64,000 nucleotides of DNA from Halomonas sp. SpR8. GTDB taxonomy: Bacteria; Pseudomonadota; Gammaproteobacteria; Pseudomonadales; Halomonadaceae. The notes under the pieces were generated by a model. It was not told where the DNA came from and did no database searches. It saw only the letters and a list, made by a program, of their open reading frames with translations. This document shows, in pieces, positions 1 to 8,357 of this stretch. Position 1 is the first letter of the stretch; each line of letters opens with the position of its first letter. The position numbers and the translations under genes were made by a program. Where the stretch lies: contig NZ_JAUAMC010000001.1 in assembly GCF_031010195.1 (NCBI RefSeq), forward strand, positions 310,001-374,000, read 5' to 3'.

Positions 1-1
1 T

Positions 2-850
2 CAAGAAACAACACTAACGCAAGAAAAAAACCAGCACCAAGCCGTTGCTAAAGCACGAGAAACCGCCGAGCAAAAACTTAAAGATGCAATGCAACATTAC
101 GATGATTTGCAGAAGGAAAATGAGTTGTTGGTTGCCCAGCTCCACAAAGTACAAGAAACGTTAGAAGGCGCTGTTCAACGCCATAAAAAAGACGCAGAAG
201 CACGGAAAGCCAGCGAGCAGAGGAGTGCAGCCCTAGAAAAAACGCTTACGCAAGAAAAAAAACATCACCAAGCTGCTGCCAAAGCACGAGAAACCGCCGC
301 GCAAAAAATCAAAGACACCATGCAGCATCACCATGATCTCGAGGAAGAAAATGCGCTACTTGTTGAGCAATTGCATAGCGTGCAAGAAGCACTTGAAGAG
401 GCATACCTCAAACAAACCAGTAAGGAAGCTTCACTAACCAAACAGCTGGAAGATTCTCAAGCCCATCAGCAAACCGTGCACCGATTACAGAGTTTAATCA
501 CATGGCTACGCGCGCATGCGTATCGTCACGCAGTGGCTGCATATCGCCATAGCCGAGCCTATAAAAAATCACTACCTAAACTGGTTGATTTGCTGGATAA
601 AAGCGATTTTTTCGATGCAGTATGGTACCGAGAACAATACGACGATGTTGCAACCTCGAATATCAATCCCGCCGAACACTTTATTAAATTCGGTGCACTT
701 GAAGGGCGTAATCCAAGTCCCTTATTTGATACCGAAAGTTACTTGGTGAGTCACCCCGATGTTGCCATGTCTGGGCAGCATCCTCTATTGCACTACATAC
801 GCGACGGCATAACAGAGCATCGGACAACAAAGCAGGAGGTTGCTCAATGA
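2..850 (+). CDS. Coiled-coil protein with C-terminal FDxxWY surface-polysaccharide repeat domain (5' end outside window)
   Basis: The reading frame is open to the left edge, so the N-terminus is missing. The visible part starts with a charged Q/E/K-rich coiled coil in which a segment beginning TLTQEK is repeated about 77 residues (231 bp) later, including MQHYDDLQKENELLVAQL against MQHHHDLEEENALLVEQL, so the coil grew by internal duplication. The last 80 residues contain FFDAVWYREQYDDV, then EHFIKFGALEGRNPSPLFD and HPDVAMSGQHPLLHYIRDG. This tandem motif is also in the glycosyltransferase at 17136-20195 and, as I recall, accompanies glycosyltransferases in halomonads and other marine bacteria. 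It overlaps the next gene by 4 bases (ATGA), so the two are translationally coupled. Function unknown; a role in organising surface-polysaccharide synthesis is inference. Confidence 0.75.
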   Translation, partial: QETTLTQEKNQHQAVAKARETAEQKLKDAMQHYDDLQKENELLVAQLHKVQETLEGAVQRHKKDAEARKASEQRSAALEKTLTQEKKHHQAAAKARETAAQKIKDTMQHHHDLEEENALLVEQLHSVQEALEEAYLKQTSKEASLTKQLEDSQAHQQTVHRLQSLITWLRAHAYRHAVAAYRHSRAYKKSLPKLVDLLDKSDFFDAVWYREQYDDVATSNINPAEHFIKFGALEGRNPSPLFDTESYLVSHPDVAMSGQHPLLHYIRDGITEHRTTKQEVAQ

Positions 851-2781
851 GTCAGCCATCATCCGGTTTTTTGGTGCATATTGGCCCGCTACGCCAAGAG
901 AGTCAGGCAGTGCTAAAACATGCCGAACTTCCAGCACTAGCGGTAACACCGTATAGCAGCGCGCCAGATGTTGCCTCGTTACCTGAAGTGTCGCATATCA
1001 GCGCGATCCTGACGCCCAAAGCAGGTAAGGCAAGTTACTATGTTTATAATCTCAAGGTATTCAACAGCATAGCCCCTGCTACGGAGCTAAAAACACTCTA
1101 CCCTGGGCTGAATGAAACACAGAAACAAACAGTAGAAACACAAACCCTCGCTCAGGTACTCAACACCCATGCCCCCTTAGGCACCGATATCACCCAACTG
1201 GTGCTGGAGCAGCCTGAACAGGCACTTTCACTGTTAGCTGCTTGGCAAACAGAAGGGTTGCTAGAGTCGCTAGAAACGTTATGGGTTCGTACCAGCCCCA
1301 TCAGCTTATACGAAGAGATGCCAACACAGGCTGAGCTTGCGGCTTGGTGCGAACAGCAAGGCTTTCAACCAAGCGAGAATCAGCATGGCCTACCTGAAGC
1401 GGAAGACCCGGAGTTGGTGTTGGCAAGCTTTAAACGCAGCCCTCTTTATCCCCGTCTGAAAGCCGAACGGGAAACAATTGCCCAGCAACTTGCCGAGCAG
1501 CAAGACGTCAACAAACGTGAAGCTGAAAAAAACAAGCAGGCACAGCAGCAGGTTAAAGCGCTGCAGCGCAAGGTTGATGAGCTCACGCAGCAGCGCGATG
1601 AACTTAAGCAGGAACAAGATAGCCAAGCCAAGGTGCATAAGGCCCTAGAAGCCAAGCTGGAAGAGACGCATGGCTGGTTCATGGCTTGTAAAGAGCAGGC
1701 CGAAAAGCAAAAAGACAAGCTGGATACGTTGCAGGGAGAGCATGATAACTTCAAGCAGGCTCAGGCAGAATTGCAGCAATCGCTTCAACAAACAGAGGAA
1801 GAGCGAGACAAGTATAAGCAATACTTCACCAATCGCAAGAAACAGCATGAAGCCTCTGAGGCAAAGCGAGCAGAGCAAGATCAAACGATTCAGCGCCTGG
1901 TAGAACAGCTAGCCGCTCAGCAGCAGAGCAGTACCGCCAGCCAAGAGTGTTTCGAACACATGGAACAGAAACTGGAACAGCTCTTCGGCGAACACCGTGG
2001 CTACCTTCAACAAACCAGTAATGCGTTGGGCCAGCACGTGACCCGAACCGCCAAAGAGCAGCGGGAACACCTCGCTCTACAGCATTATTTAGAACACGGC
2101 CAACGCTCTTTCAGCGAAGCCTTACCCCCGGCATTTGCCATGGCTCTGATCGAGCGGCTCCGTGTCCAACGCTTTGATCTCATCATTACCTTTGGCACCA
2201 GTGATATCACGCAGTTGTTGGCCCAGGCATTGATGGCGCCGCCATCTACCAACCTACGGATAGCTGATTCCAATGATCAGCAGAGTACAGAGCGGGAATA
2301 CACAATTACGCCCGCGCAAAGCGACTTGCCTCAGCGCATCATTAGTGTTCACCACAAGAAAAGCAGAGTGGATACGTTGAAAAAACAGCTGTACGTTCAG
2401 GGGCACCACCATGCCGTAGAAACCATTCATGCCCCATGGGTTGAAGCGTCAATGCCAAAAGGTGCTGAGCCTAAAGGTCTCGGACTTTTTTATGCCTGCG
2501 ATACTCTACTTGGGCGCGTTCGCCAGTTCTTAGATACCGAATCTTCTTTATTAATAGTTATTGGCCAAGATTTAGCGAAAGCAAAACACAGTCGAGCCAG
2601 CGCTCTACCCATGTTATTACAGCAACTGGCTGCCTTGCCATTTGAGATAGTGGTGGAAAATGACAGCTATTCACATGAGGCAGCACTCAGCGATTCCTGG
2701 CGCAGCATGCTTGATAGCCATCAGCGGGAATGGCAAACAATTGATATGCCCTCTTCCTTCTGTTTACAGATTACCGGTTGA
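847..2781 (+). CDS. Large coiled-coil protein of unknown function, coupled to the preceding gene
   Basis: A 644-residue protein. The start is well supported: an AGGAGG Shine-Dalgarno sequence lies at 834-839 and the ATG overlaps the upstream stop. Residues 1 to about 200 form a mixed globular domain; the stretch LLAAWQTEGLLESLETLWVR faintly resembles the C-terminal part of a degenerate FkbM-type methyltransferase, but no SAM-binding motif is visible. Residues about 200-370 are a continuous Q/E/K-rich coiled coil. Residues about 420-644 form a second globular domain (ALPPAFAMALIERL, FDLIITFGTSDITQLLAQAL) that I do not recognise. No signal peptide or membrane segment is seen. Position next to the FDxxWY protein and upstream of a polysaccharide locus suggests a structural or accessory role at the cell surface, but this is inference. 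Confidence 0.75.
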   Translation: MSQPSSGFLVHIGPLRQESQAVLKHAELPALAVTPYSSAPDVASLPEVSHISAILTPKAGKASYYVYNLKVFNSIAPATELKTLYPGLNETQKQTVETQTLAQVLNTHAPLGTDITQLVLEQPEQALSLLAAWQTEGLLESLETLWVRTSPISLYEEMPTQAELAAWCEQQGFQPSENQHGLPEAEDPELVLASFKRSPLYPRLKAERETIAQQLAEQQDVNKREAEKNKQAQQQVKALQRKVDELTQQRDELKQEQDSQAKVHKALEAKLEETHGWFMACKEQAEKQKDKLDTLQGEHDNFKQAQAELQQSLQQTEEERDKYKQYFTNRKKQHEASEAKRAEQDQTIQRLVEQLAAQQQSSTASQECFEHMEQKLEQLFGEHRGYLQQTSNALGQHVTRTAKEQREHLALQHYLEHGQRSFSEALPPAFAMALIERLRVQRFDLIITFGTSDITQLLAQALMAPPSTNLRIADSNDQQSTEREYTITPAQSDLPQRIISVHHKKSRVDTLKKQLYVQGHHHAVETIHAPWVEASMPKGAEPKGLGLFYACDTLLGRVRQFLDTESSLLIVIGQDLAKAKHSRASALPMLLQQLAALPFEIVVENDSYSHEAALSDSWRSMLDSHQREWQTIDMPSSFCLQITG

Positions 2782-2930
2782 CGGTCACTTATCAAAAGCG
2801 AGAACATGTGCGTAAATTAACTCGCAGTTGGCAATGGAGTGCCCCTGGTTTCTGGACACGTCGAAACCTCACGCTAAGGCTGTCTCGAAAACCTCTGGGC
2901 TTAAGCCGCCTAGATGGCTGTGGCGCCGAT

Positions 2931-2961
2931 TTCGATTATAAGATACTTCAATATAATCGAA
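2931..2961. repeat. Perfect 10-bp inverted repeat in the IS-flanking spacer
   Basis: TTCGATTATA at 2931-2940 is repeated inverted as TATAATCGAA at 2952-2961 with an 11-nt loop. It lies between the stop of the coiled-coil gene and the transposase remnant. There is no T-run, so it is not a typical terminator. It may be part of the IS3-element end or a transcript-processing hairpin. Just upstream, 2838-2861 reads like the terminal repeat of an IS3-family element (TGCCCCTGGTTTCTGGACAC), but its partner end was not found. Confidence 0.4.
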
Positions 2962-3002
2962 GATATCTGCTCAAGCTAAGCCTCTGGTTTTGTAGATGCG
3001 CT

Positions 3003-3663
3003 TTATAATTGCTCTTTTTTCAAACTACTAAAAAATGACTCCGCAACAGCATTCTCCCAGCAATTGCCGCGCCGACTCATACTAGGTTCAAGATTGTGGT
3101 GAAGACAGAATAGTCTCCAGTCGTCGCTTCCATACTGAGACCCTTGATCTGAGTGAACCACTACTCTGCGCGAAAACAGATCCAAAACAATCGCCAGGTA
3201 CAGCCACCCTTGCCATGTCCTGATATAGGTAATGTCGGTTACCCAAACGGTGCTTGGTGTGGTCACTTTAAACTCCCGGTTAAGTGTATTTGGTGCCAGG
3301 ATCAATGGGCGGTCGTACACAACTCTTGGTTATTTATAACCGTGTATCGCTTTGATATTATGAGCCTTCATGATGTGATGGACTCTGTGCTTACCGCACG
3401 TTGCACCAGTCTCTTTCAGGTCTATGGATATCTTCCGATAGCCCTGTTGGGCAAGGGCCGGAAACACCATTCTTAGTAGCCGCTTCGAGAGATATCAAGC
3501 AGGTTGTTCATGGTACGCACCGGAAACTCGTCACTGTGGTCTGCAACAAACCGGTACTTCATCGGGCTGGCTTGCGAAGTACCGAGCGGCCTTTTTTAAG
3601 ATATCTCGCTCCTTTTCGGTTCGTCGGTTTTACTCGGTTAACCCATTTGTGAAGACTGTTGGC
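3003..3663 (-). pseudogene. IS3-family transposase remnant (orfA end plus orfB, frameshifted and deleted)
   Basis: Read on the minus strand, the sequence gives the end of OrfA (NSLHKWVNRVKPTNRKGARY, KKAARYFASQP) and then OrfB pieces in shifting frames (SDEFPVRTMNNLLDISRSGY, QQGYRKISIDLKETGATCGK, NIKAIHGYK followed by an in-frame TAA). The last intact segment (3003-3320) has the integrase-core motifs WVTDITYI, HSDQGSQY and RRGNCWENAVAESFF. Between LDLFSRRVV and VHSDQGSQ about 30 residues normally present are missing without loss of frame, so the catalytic core is internally deleted. The 5' end of OrfA is cut off at about 3663 by an IS1380-like fragment. The element is certainly inactive. Confidence 0.85.
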
Positions 3664-3666
3664 AGA

Positions 3667-3873
3667 TCACTGCAAGGCTTTGCTCGACATAGGACGGGTG
3701 CCGCTAATCCTGGATGACTGAGGCCAGTGCTCGATTAGCCCGGTTTGACGATCCACGCCCTGAAGCAACAGAGCGCCGAAGTCACTGGACAGGGTCCCGC
3801 CATTGAAATCAGCGCGGACCGAGAAGCCGGCAATAGCAGGAAAACGGAGTTGAGTTGGGATAGAATCTTTCAT
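3667..3873 (-). pseudogene. IS1380-family transposase, N-terminal fragment
   Basis: The 68-residue translation begins at an ATG at 3871-3873 and contains FPAIAGFSVRADFNGGTLSS and DFGALLLQGVDRQTGL, the highly conserved N-terminus of IS1380-type DDE transposases. Full-length members have roughly 430-450 residues, so only the first ~15 percent remains. The 3' side runs straight into the IS3 remnant at about 3665, so this fragment was either inserted into that element or joined to it by deletion. It has no catalytic residues and is non-functional. Confidence 0.8.
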
Positions 3874-3887
3874 CGGCGGTCTCGTTC

Positions 3888-3905
3888 AAGCTTCGTACGA
3901 AGCTT
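3888..3905. repeat. 18-bp perfect palindrome upstream of the glycosyltransferase
   Basis: AAGCTTCGTACGAAGCTT is its own reverse complement. It lies just outside the IS1380 fragment and about 75 bp before the next start codon. It could be a protein-binding site, part of an IS end, or chance; there is no T-run for a terminator. Confidence 0.35.
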
Positions 3906-3978
3906 TATTGACGTAACTCCAATTATATCAATTGATTAAACGAGATCCGCCTTCTTTCTTGAATAATATGGGCTAGAT

Positions 3979-6324
3979 ATGACGAACACATTTGAAGAAG
4001 CCAACAGATTGCTAAGAGAAAATAAAATTACAGGTGCGATTGATATATATAGCGACTTGATAAAGCTTGATAAAGGATTTTCTCCATATAAACAAAATTT
4101 AGCTGTCGCATATCAAAAAGTTGGAGACCTTAGTAATGCATCGAAAGCCTTGAGGGATGCACTTTCACTAAATCCATGGGCGCCATGGTCATTCAAGGTT
4201 TTCTCAGATATAGAAAAATCAAGACAAAATAAAAGAAAGGATGATGAGAACCCATTTTTGTCAATCATTGTTCCTGTTTACAATTCCGGAAAGTATCTGC
4301 GGAAATGCCTCGATAGTATCCTGAATCAGTCGTTTAAGGATTTTGAGCTTATCATTGTAAATGATGGATCAACTGATGGTTCTTGGGGGATCATCAAGGA
4401 TTACCAAAAAAAAGATAAAAGAATACGGGTGATCAGTAACCAAGAGCCGAGCGGGAATCCTGGAACTCCAAGGAATCAAGCCCTAAACATTGCTGGCGGA
4501 CAGTACATTGGTTTCGTCGATAGCGATGACTGGCTTGACAGTAACTTTTACTCCACTCTGTGTGCGAAAGCCATTGATGATGCATCAGATATAGTTTTTT
4601 CAGGTGGTTTTAAAAACTGCACAGAAAGCAGGATTGAAATTCGGAAATACAATAACGACGTTTTCAATAATATAGAGGCGCGCTTCTACAAGTACCATGA
4701 CAGTTTCATGATATGGGATAAGATATTTAAGGCAGAGATGGTTCGCCATTCAGATGCATGGCTCGCAGATACAAAAGCTGCGGTGGATGTGCCATTCATC
4801 TTTAAAGTCTACTATTTCTCTCACTTAGTATCATTCTGTAATGAATTGGTCGGATATAACTACAGAAGAGAAAGTGAAAGTTCTGTAACAGTTAATTTCA
4901 GGAAAAAGTCAGACTGCCAGTTTGAGTTTTCTGCTTATCATAATATAGAAAATTGGGCTGCGAGCATGGCCGTGCCCCAATACTATCTCGATATAATAAG
5001 AATCAAAAAGCTTAACTCCTATCTTTATACTCTAAGTATAATAAGCGAGGAGTATTTTGATCAATTCTTTGATATGGCTAAAGCTGAGCTCAGTTTGATT
5101 GACCGTTCGCTTATAGATAGTTTCTCTATAGATCTAAAAAAGAGAAAAGTTTTTAAGAATTTTGAGTTCTTGCTTAGTGCAACTGCGAGAGAATACTGGA
5201 ACTACCTGGGCCGAGATAAAACTCCGGCTCATGAGAAACAGCTGGGTTTAAATGCGAAGCTTTATATCCCAGGGGAAAAAAATGGGATATTGTTTTTTCC
5301 AGCGTGGACCAAGAGTAATCCTTATCAACAAATGTTTTATCAGGCCATTAATAATGTGTATGGTTTAAGAATATCGGGCTACGATCAACAGTATTTATCA
5401 AAAAAATTGCTTTTCGATAATAAATCAAAATACGACTATGTTCATTTACATTGGTTGCATGTTTTTCTTGAAACATCTTCTCCAAATGGTGCAGATAATC
5501 TTATCGAAATTATAAATTACGCAAAGAGAATAGGCTATAAAATAATATATACTGCACACAATATAATTTCTCACGAAAGTAAGAATATTGACAACGAGAG
5601 GGAATTAAGACGTACAGTTGTCCCACTGTTCGACCTTGTGTTTGCGCATGGAGAATATGCGAAACAACGTCTAATAACTGAGGTCGGCTGTAACGCTGAA
5701 AAGATTAGAATAGTTAAGCATGGCTGTTATACTGGATTCTACGAGAATGTGACTGACCCTAAAACAGCACGGAAAACACTAGGAATCGACGATAACGATT
5801 TTGTGTTTTTATTCTTGGGAAATATACGCGGGTATAAAGGAGTGGACAAACTGATTCACTCCTTTGATGAGGTTTCAAATAGTGTTAATAAAGTAAAGCT
5901 GATTGTTTGTGGTCGAGTTTTCGACGAGTCTGCAGAGGCTTTTCTGAGGCAGGCTTGTGAAAAAAACAAATCGATTATATTTAGACCTGGATTTGTTGAT
6001 GATAGAGATCTTCAGCTTTACTTTAATGCGTCAGATGTTACTGTTTTGCCATATAGGAATATTCTCTCTTCTGGTGCTGCCATGCTTAGTCTGACATTTG
6101 GAGTTCCTGTTATTGCACCGATGAAAGGTGTGTTGCCCGAAATAATGGATGATTCAGATTTTGGCTGTATGTTTTCGGATTATAGTGAGATGCTAGATCT
6201 GATGCGACAGATAGCAAGTGAGCCACGGACTAAAAAAAATGGCGATAGAGATAGAGAGTATATTTCAAAAAAAGTATTTGATAAATTTAATTGGTCTAAA
6301 TCTGTTGGCGGTTTGGTTTTATAG
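3979..6324 (+). CDS. Two-domain glycosyltransferase: TPR, GT2 and GT4 domains
   Basis: A 781-residue protein expected to transfer two sugars during assembly of a surface polysaccharide on the cytoplasmic side of the membrane. Residues 1-75 look like TPR helices (YKQNLAVAYQKVGDLSNASK). Residues about 93-300 are a GT-A (family 2) domain with FLSIIVPVYNSGKYLRKCLD, IIVNDGSTDGS and the metal-binding DxD region FVDSDDW. Residues about 430-775 are a GT-B (family 4) domain with HLHWLHVF, FLFLGNIRGYKGVDKLI, a glycine-rich LSSGAAMLSLTFGVPVIAP and an E near GVLPE. The gene is clearly more AT-rich than the manC-ugd block, suggesting horizontal acquisition. It heads a run of AT-rich genes to 9422. Substrates cannot be read from sequence. 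The Shine-Dalgarno sequence is weak. Confidence 0.88.
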   Translation: MTNTFEEANRLLRENKITGAIDIYSDLIKLDKGFSPYKQNLAVAYQKVGDLSNASKALRDALSLNPWAPWSFKVFSDIEKSRQNKRKDDENPFLSIIVPVYNSGKYLRKCLDSILNQSFKDFELIIVNDGSTDGSWGIIKDYQKKDKRIRVISNQEPSGNPGTPRNQALNIAGGQYIGFVDSDDWLDSNFYSTLCAKAIDDASDIVFSGGFKNCTESRIEIRKYNNDVFNNIEARFYKYHDSFMIWDKIFKAEMVRHSDAWLADTKAAVDVPFIFKVYYFSHLVSFCNELVGYNYRRESESSVTVNFRKKSDCQFEFSAYHNIENWAASMAVPQYYLDIIRIKKLNSYLYTLSIISEEYFDQFFDMAKAELSLIDRSLIDSFSIDLKKRKVFKNFEFLLSATAREYWNYLGRDKTPAHEKQLGLNAKLYIPGEKNGILFFPAWTKSNPYQQMFYQAINNVYGLRISGYDQQYLSKKLLFDNKSKYDYVHLHWLHVFLETSSPNGADNLIEIINYAKRIGYKIIYTAHNIISHESKNIDNERELRRTVVPLFDLVFAHGEYAKQRLITEVGCNAEKIRIVKHGCYTGFYENVTDPKTARKTLGIDDNDFVFLFLGNIRGYKGVDKLIHSFDEVSNSVNKVKLIVCGRVFDESAEAFLRQACEKNKSIIFRPGFVDDRDLQLYFNASDVTVLPYRNILSSGAAMLSLTFGVPVIAPMKGVLPEIMDDSDFGCMFSDYSEMLDLMRQIASEPRTKKNGDRDREYISKKVFDKFNWSKSVGGLVL

Positions 6325-6432
6325 TTGTCCAGATTTATTTCTATATAATTAATATTGTTGGCTTTTGTCCGGAAATAACTCGTGTTTCGGTTTGTTTCAG
6401 ATGCTAGTCAAATTTTGAAAGGCGGTGTTTTT

Positions 6433-7365
6433 ATGAGCAAAGAGAAAGTTATTATCTACGGGAACTGCCAAGCGAATGCGCTGGGTGGCCTTTTAAAAAT
6501 TTCTGAAGAGTTTTCAGAACGCTACGACTTTGTTCGAGTTACTCCAGTACATAGAGTTAAAGTTGCAGAGCACCGGGAGTTTTGTGAAAACCTAGTTAAA
6601 CACTGTGCGGCATTTTTGTATCAACCCGTTTCCGATAAATTTAGGGGAGGTGGCTTTGGTTATAAGACTGTTTGCTCCTACCTTTCCAATGACGCTTTCA
6701 GGGCTTCTTTTCCTTCACTGCAATTTTATGGCTATCATGCACTGTCAGCGCCTGTTAGAGAAGTCAATAGCGAATTTGCAAGTAGTGTTAACAGCTTTTT
6801 CGGGATGCCGAGTTCTGATCTTTTTCATCCAATAGATGTTTTAGAGTGTTACTGTGAGGGATTCGACCTGGTCGATGCAATTGATAAATTTAGTAATGGC
6901 AGTGCCAATACTAGAGATCAGATTTTATCTATTACTCTGAACTCTATCGAGCAGATGCGTATTTCGGAGGAAAAACACTCGATCGATATTAAGTTCTCAT
7001 ATTTTTTGGAGAATAATTATAAAAACCAACAATTGTTCCACACGCCAAGGCATCCTACAGGTTTTTCTTTATTGCAAGTTGTTGAATCATTTCTCTCGTA
7101 TCTAGATATTAAGATATCTGAAGAAGAGAGGCAGCGTATCGTAAAAAGGGATCCACTATGTATTCCTCAGTATCCATCCCAGAGAGTAATACATGATAAG
7201 CTTGGCTTGGATTTTGAAAAGAAATTACAATTTAAGTCCAAGAGTGTGAGCCTCAGCTGTGAACAATTTGTTTCTCAACTATATCAAGCATATAATACGC
7301 AACCTAGCGCTGTTTTAAATGGTTGGTTAGATACGTTAAAAAAGTCTATGAATAGGGTGCTATAG
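6433..7365 (+). CDS. WcbI-like polysaccharide biosynthesis protein (putative acyl/acetyl transferase)
   Basis: Starting at the ATG at 6433 gives MSKEKVIIYGNCQANALGG, placing the family signature YGNCQA near the N-terminus as in WcbI-type proteins; an upstream in-frame start at 6382 would add 17 residues with no family resemblance, and AAAGGCGG precedes 6433 at suitable spacing. WcbI was characterised in Burkholderia pseudomallei capsule synthesis as a CoA-binding protein probably acetylating the polymer. Further conserved-looking pieces are the C-terminal HPTGFSLLQVV and DPLCIPQYPSQRVIHDKLG. About 310 residues, cytoplasmic. AT-rich like its neighbours, and directly followed by the broken sulfotransferase, so this block probably decorates the glycan. 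The function is by family only. Confidence 0.75.
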   Translation: MSKEKVIIYGNCQANALGGLLKISEEFSERYDFVRVTPVHRVKVAEHREFCENLVKHCAAFLYQPVSDKFRGGGFGYKTVCSYLSNDAFRASFPSLQFYGYHALSAPVREVNSEFASSVNSFFGMPSSDLFHPIDVLECYCEGFDLVDAIDKFSNGSANTRDQILSITLNSIEQMRISEEKHSIDIKFSYFLENNYKNQQLFHTPRHPTGFSLLQVVESFLSYLDIKISEEERQRIVKRDPLCIPQYPSQRVIHDKLGLDFEKKLQFKSKSVSLSCEQFVSQLYQAYNTQPSAVLNGWLDTLKKSMNRVL

Positions 7366-7366
7366 G

Positions 7367-8335
7367 ATGAAATTATTTCTTCATATTGGCTCGCACAAGA
7401 CAGGTACTACAGCTATACAGGATTTTTCATTTGAAAATAGAAAGTATCTGCAAAAAAGTCTATTCTTTACCCGGCATTCGAGATGATCGGTGAAAAAAAT
7501 TCCAGGTCTCATCTCGATTTAGCCGAACGCATTTCAGGTAGAGATAATTCAAGGGTTTCTGACGATAATGCAGAATCGTTGTTATCTGGTGCTGCTTGTC
7601 AGTCGATGGAAGGTTCTTGTGATGTATTGCTTAGCGCCGAAAATATTTATAGATCTTCAGATAATAACAAAATTGTTTTATTAATTAAACTTAGACGAAT
7701 ATTTCCTTTCCACGAGATTGTGCCAGTAGTCGTATTTAGAAATCAGCTCGATTACCTCGATTCATTGTATAAAAATAGCCTTAGGTCATATTCGAAGAAG
7801 CCGCTTCAGTTCGATCGGTGGCTTAAAAAAATGTATGTGTCTGCGGACTATTTATCTGCTGTTGAATTCTGGAAACAGCTTGCTGGCAGGGAACCGTTAG
7901 TTCTCTCTTACTCAGCATCAAAATCGCCCTTAATAAAAAGTTTTTTCGAGTCCTTGAATGTTGACGTCAGCGAGGTCTCCTCATCGGAAAAGCGAAAGAA
8001 TAGAAGCCTGGATGCAATTGACTGTGATGCTAAGAATAAATTATACAATTTAGGCTGTCCGGGAGAAATTTTGGATCGATTTAATCAGTACTTGCTTCAA
8101 TAGTGAGATATCTTCTGATTACACTTTTTTCGCTCATGAAGAGATATCATTTGTCAGAGATAATCTAAAAAAAGATAATTTTTCGCTGCTAAGACGATTT
8201 CCATTTTTAAGTGATGATTTGACGTTTTCGAATTTCGAAAATAATAAAAGATTTATCGACCAACAATTTTGGGAGATGGTGCCAGAGAGGTTGGAAAAAT
8301 TTTCGGACACATATCCACGATCTGTGTTAAAATAA
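7367..8335 (+). pseudogene. Sulfotransferase-like gene broken by two compensating frameshifts
   Basis: The first frame starts at 7367 with MKLFLHIGSHKTGTTAIQ, the PAPS-binding 5'-phosphosulfate loop of sulfotransferases, and stops at 7486. The match continues in the next frame (ILYPAFEMIGEKNSRSHLDLAER...) to the stop at 8103, then returns to the first frame for the C-terminus (SEISSDYTFFAHEEISFVRD) ending at 8335. The first shift lies at or near a run of six A at 7452-7457; one extra A would restore KKSILYPAFEM. The second lies at about 8080-8100. Central motifs VVVFRNQLDYLDSLYKN resemble the 3'-phosphate-binding R/S region. The enzyme would transfer sulfate from PAPS to a sugar. It may be a true pseudogene, a slippage-controlled gene or an assembly error; cysQ in the same locus suggests sulfation matters here. 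Confidence 0.75.
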
Positions 8336-8357
8336 ACATTTTAGCTGGAGAATTAGT

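Noticed and set aside
2778..3008. Frame of 76 codons after the coiled-coil gene
   Set aside because: No family resemblance; it covers the IS-flanking inverted repeat and the transposase end.
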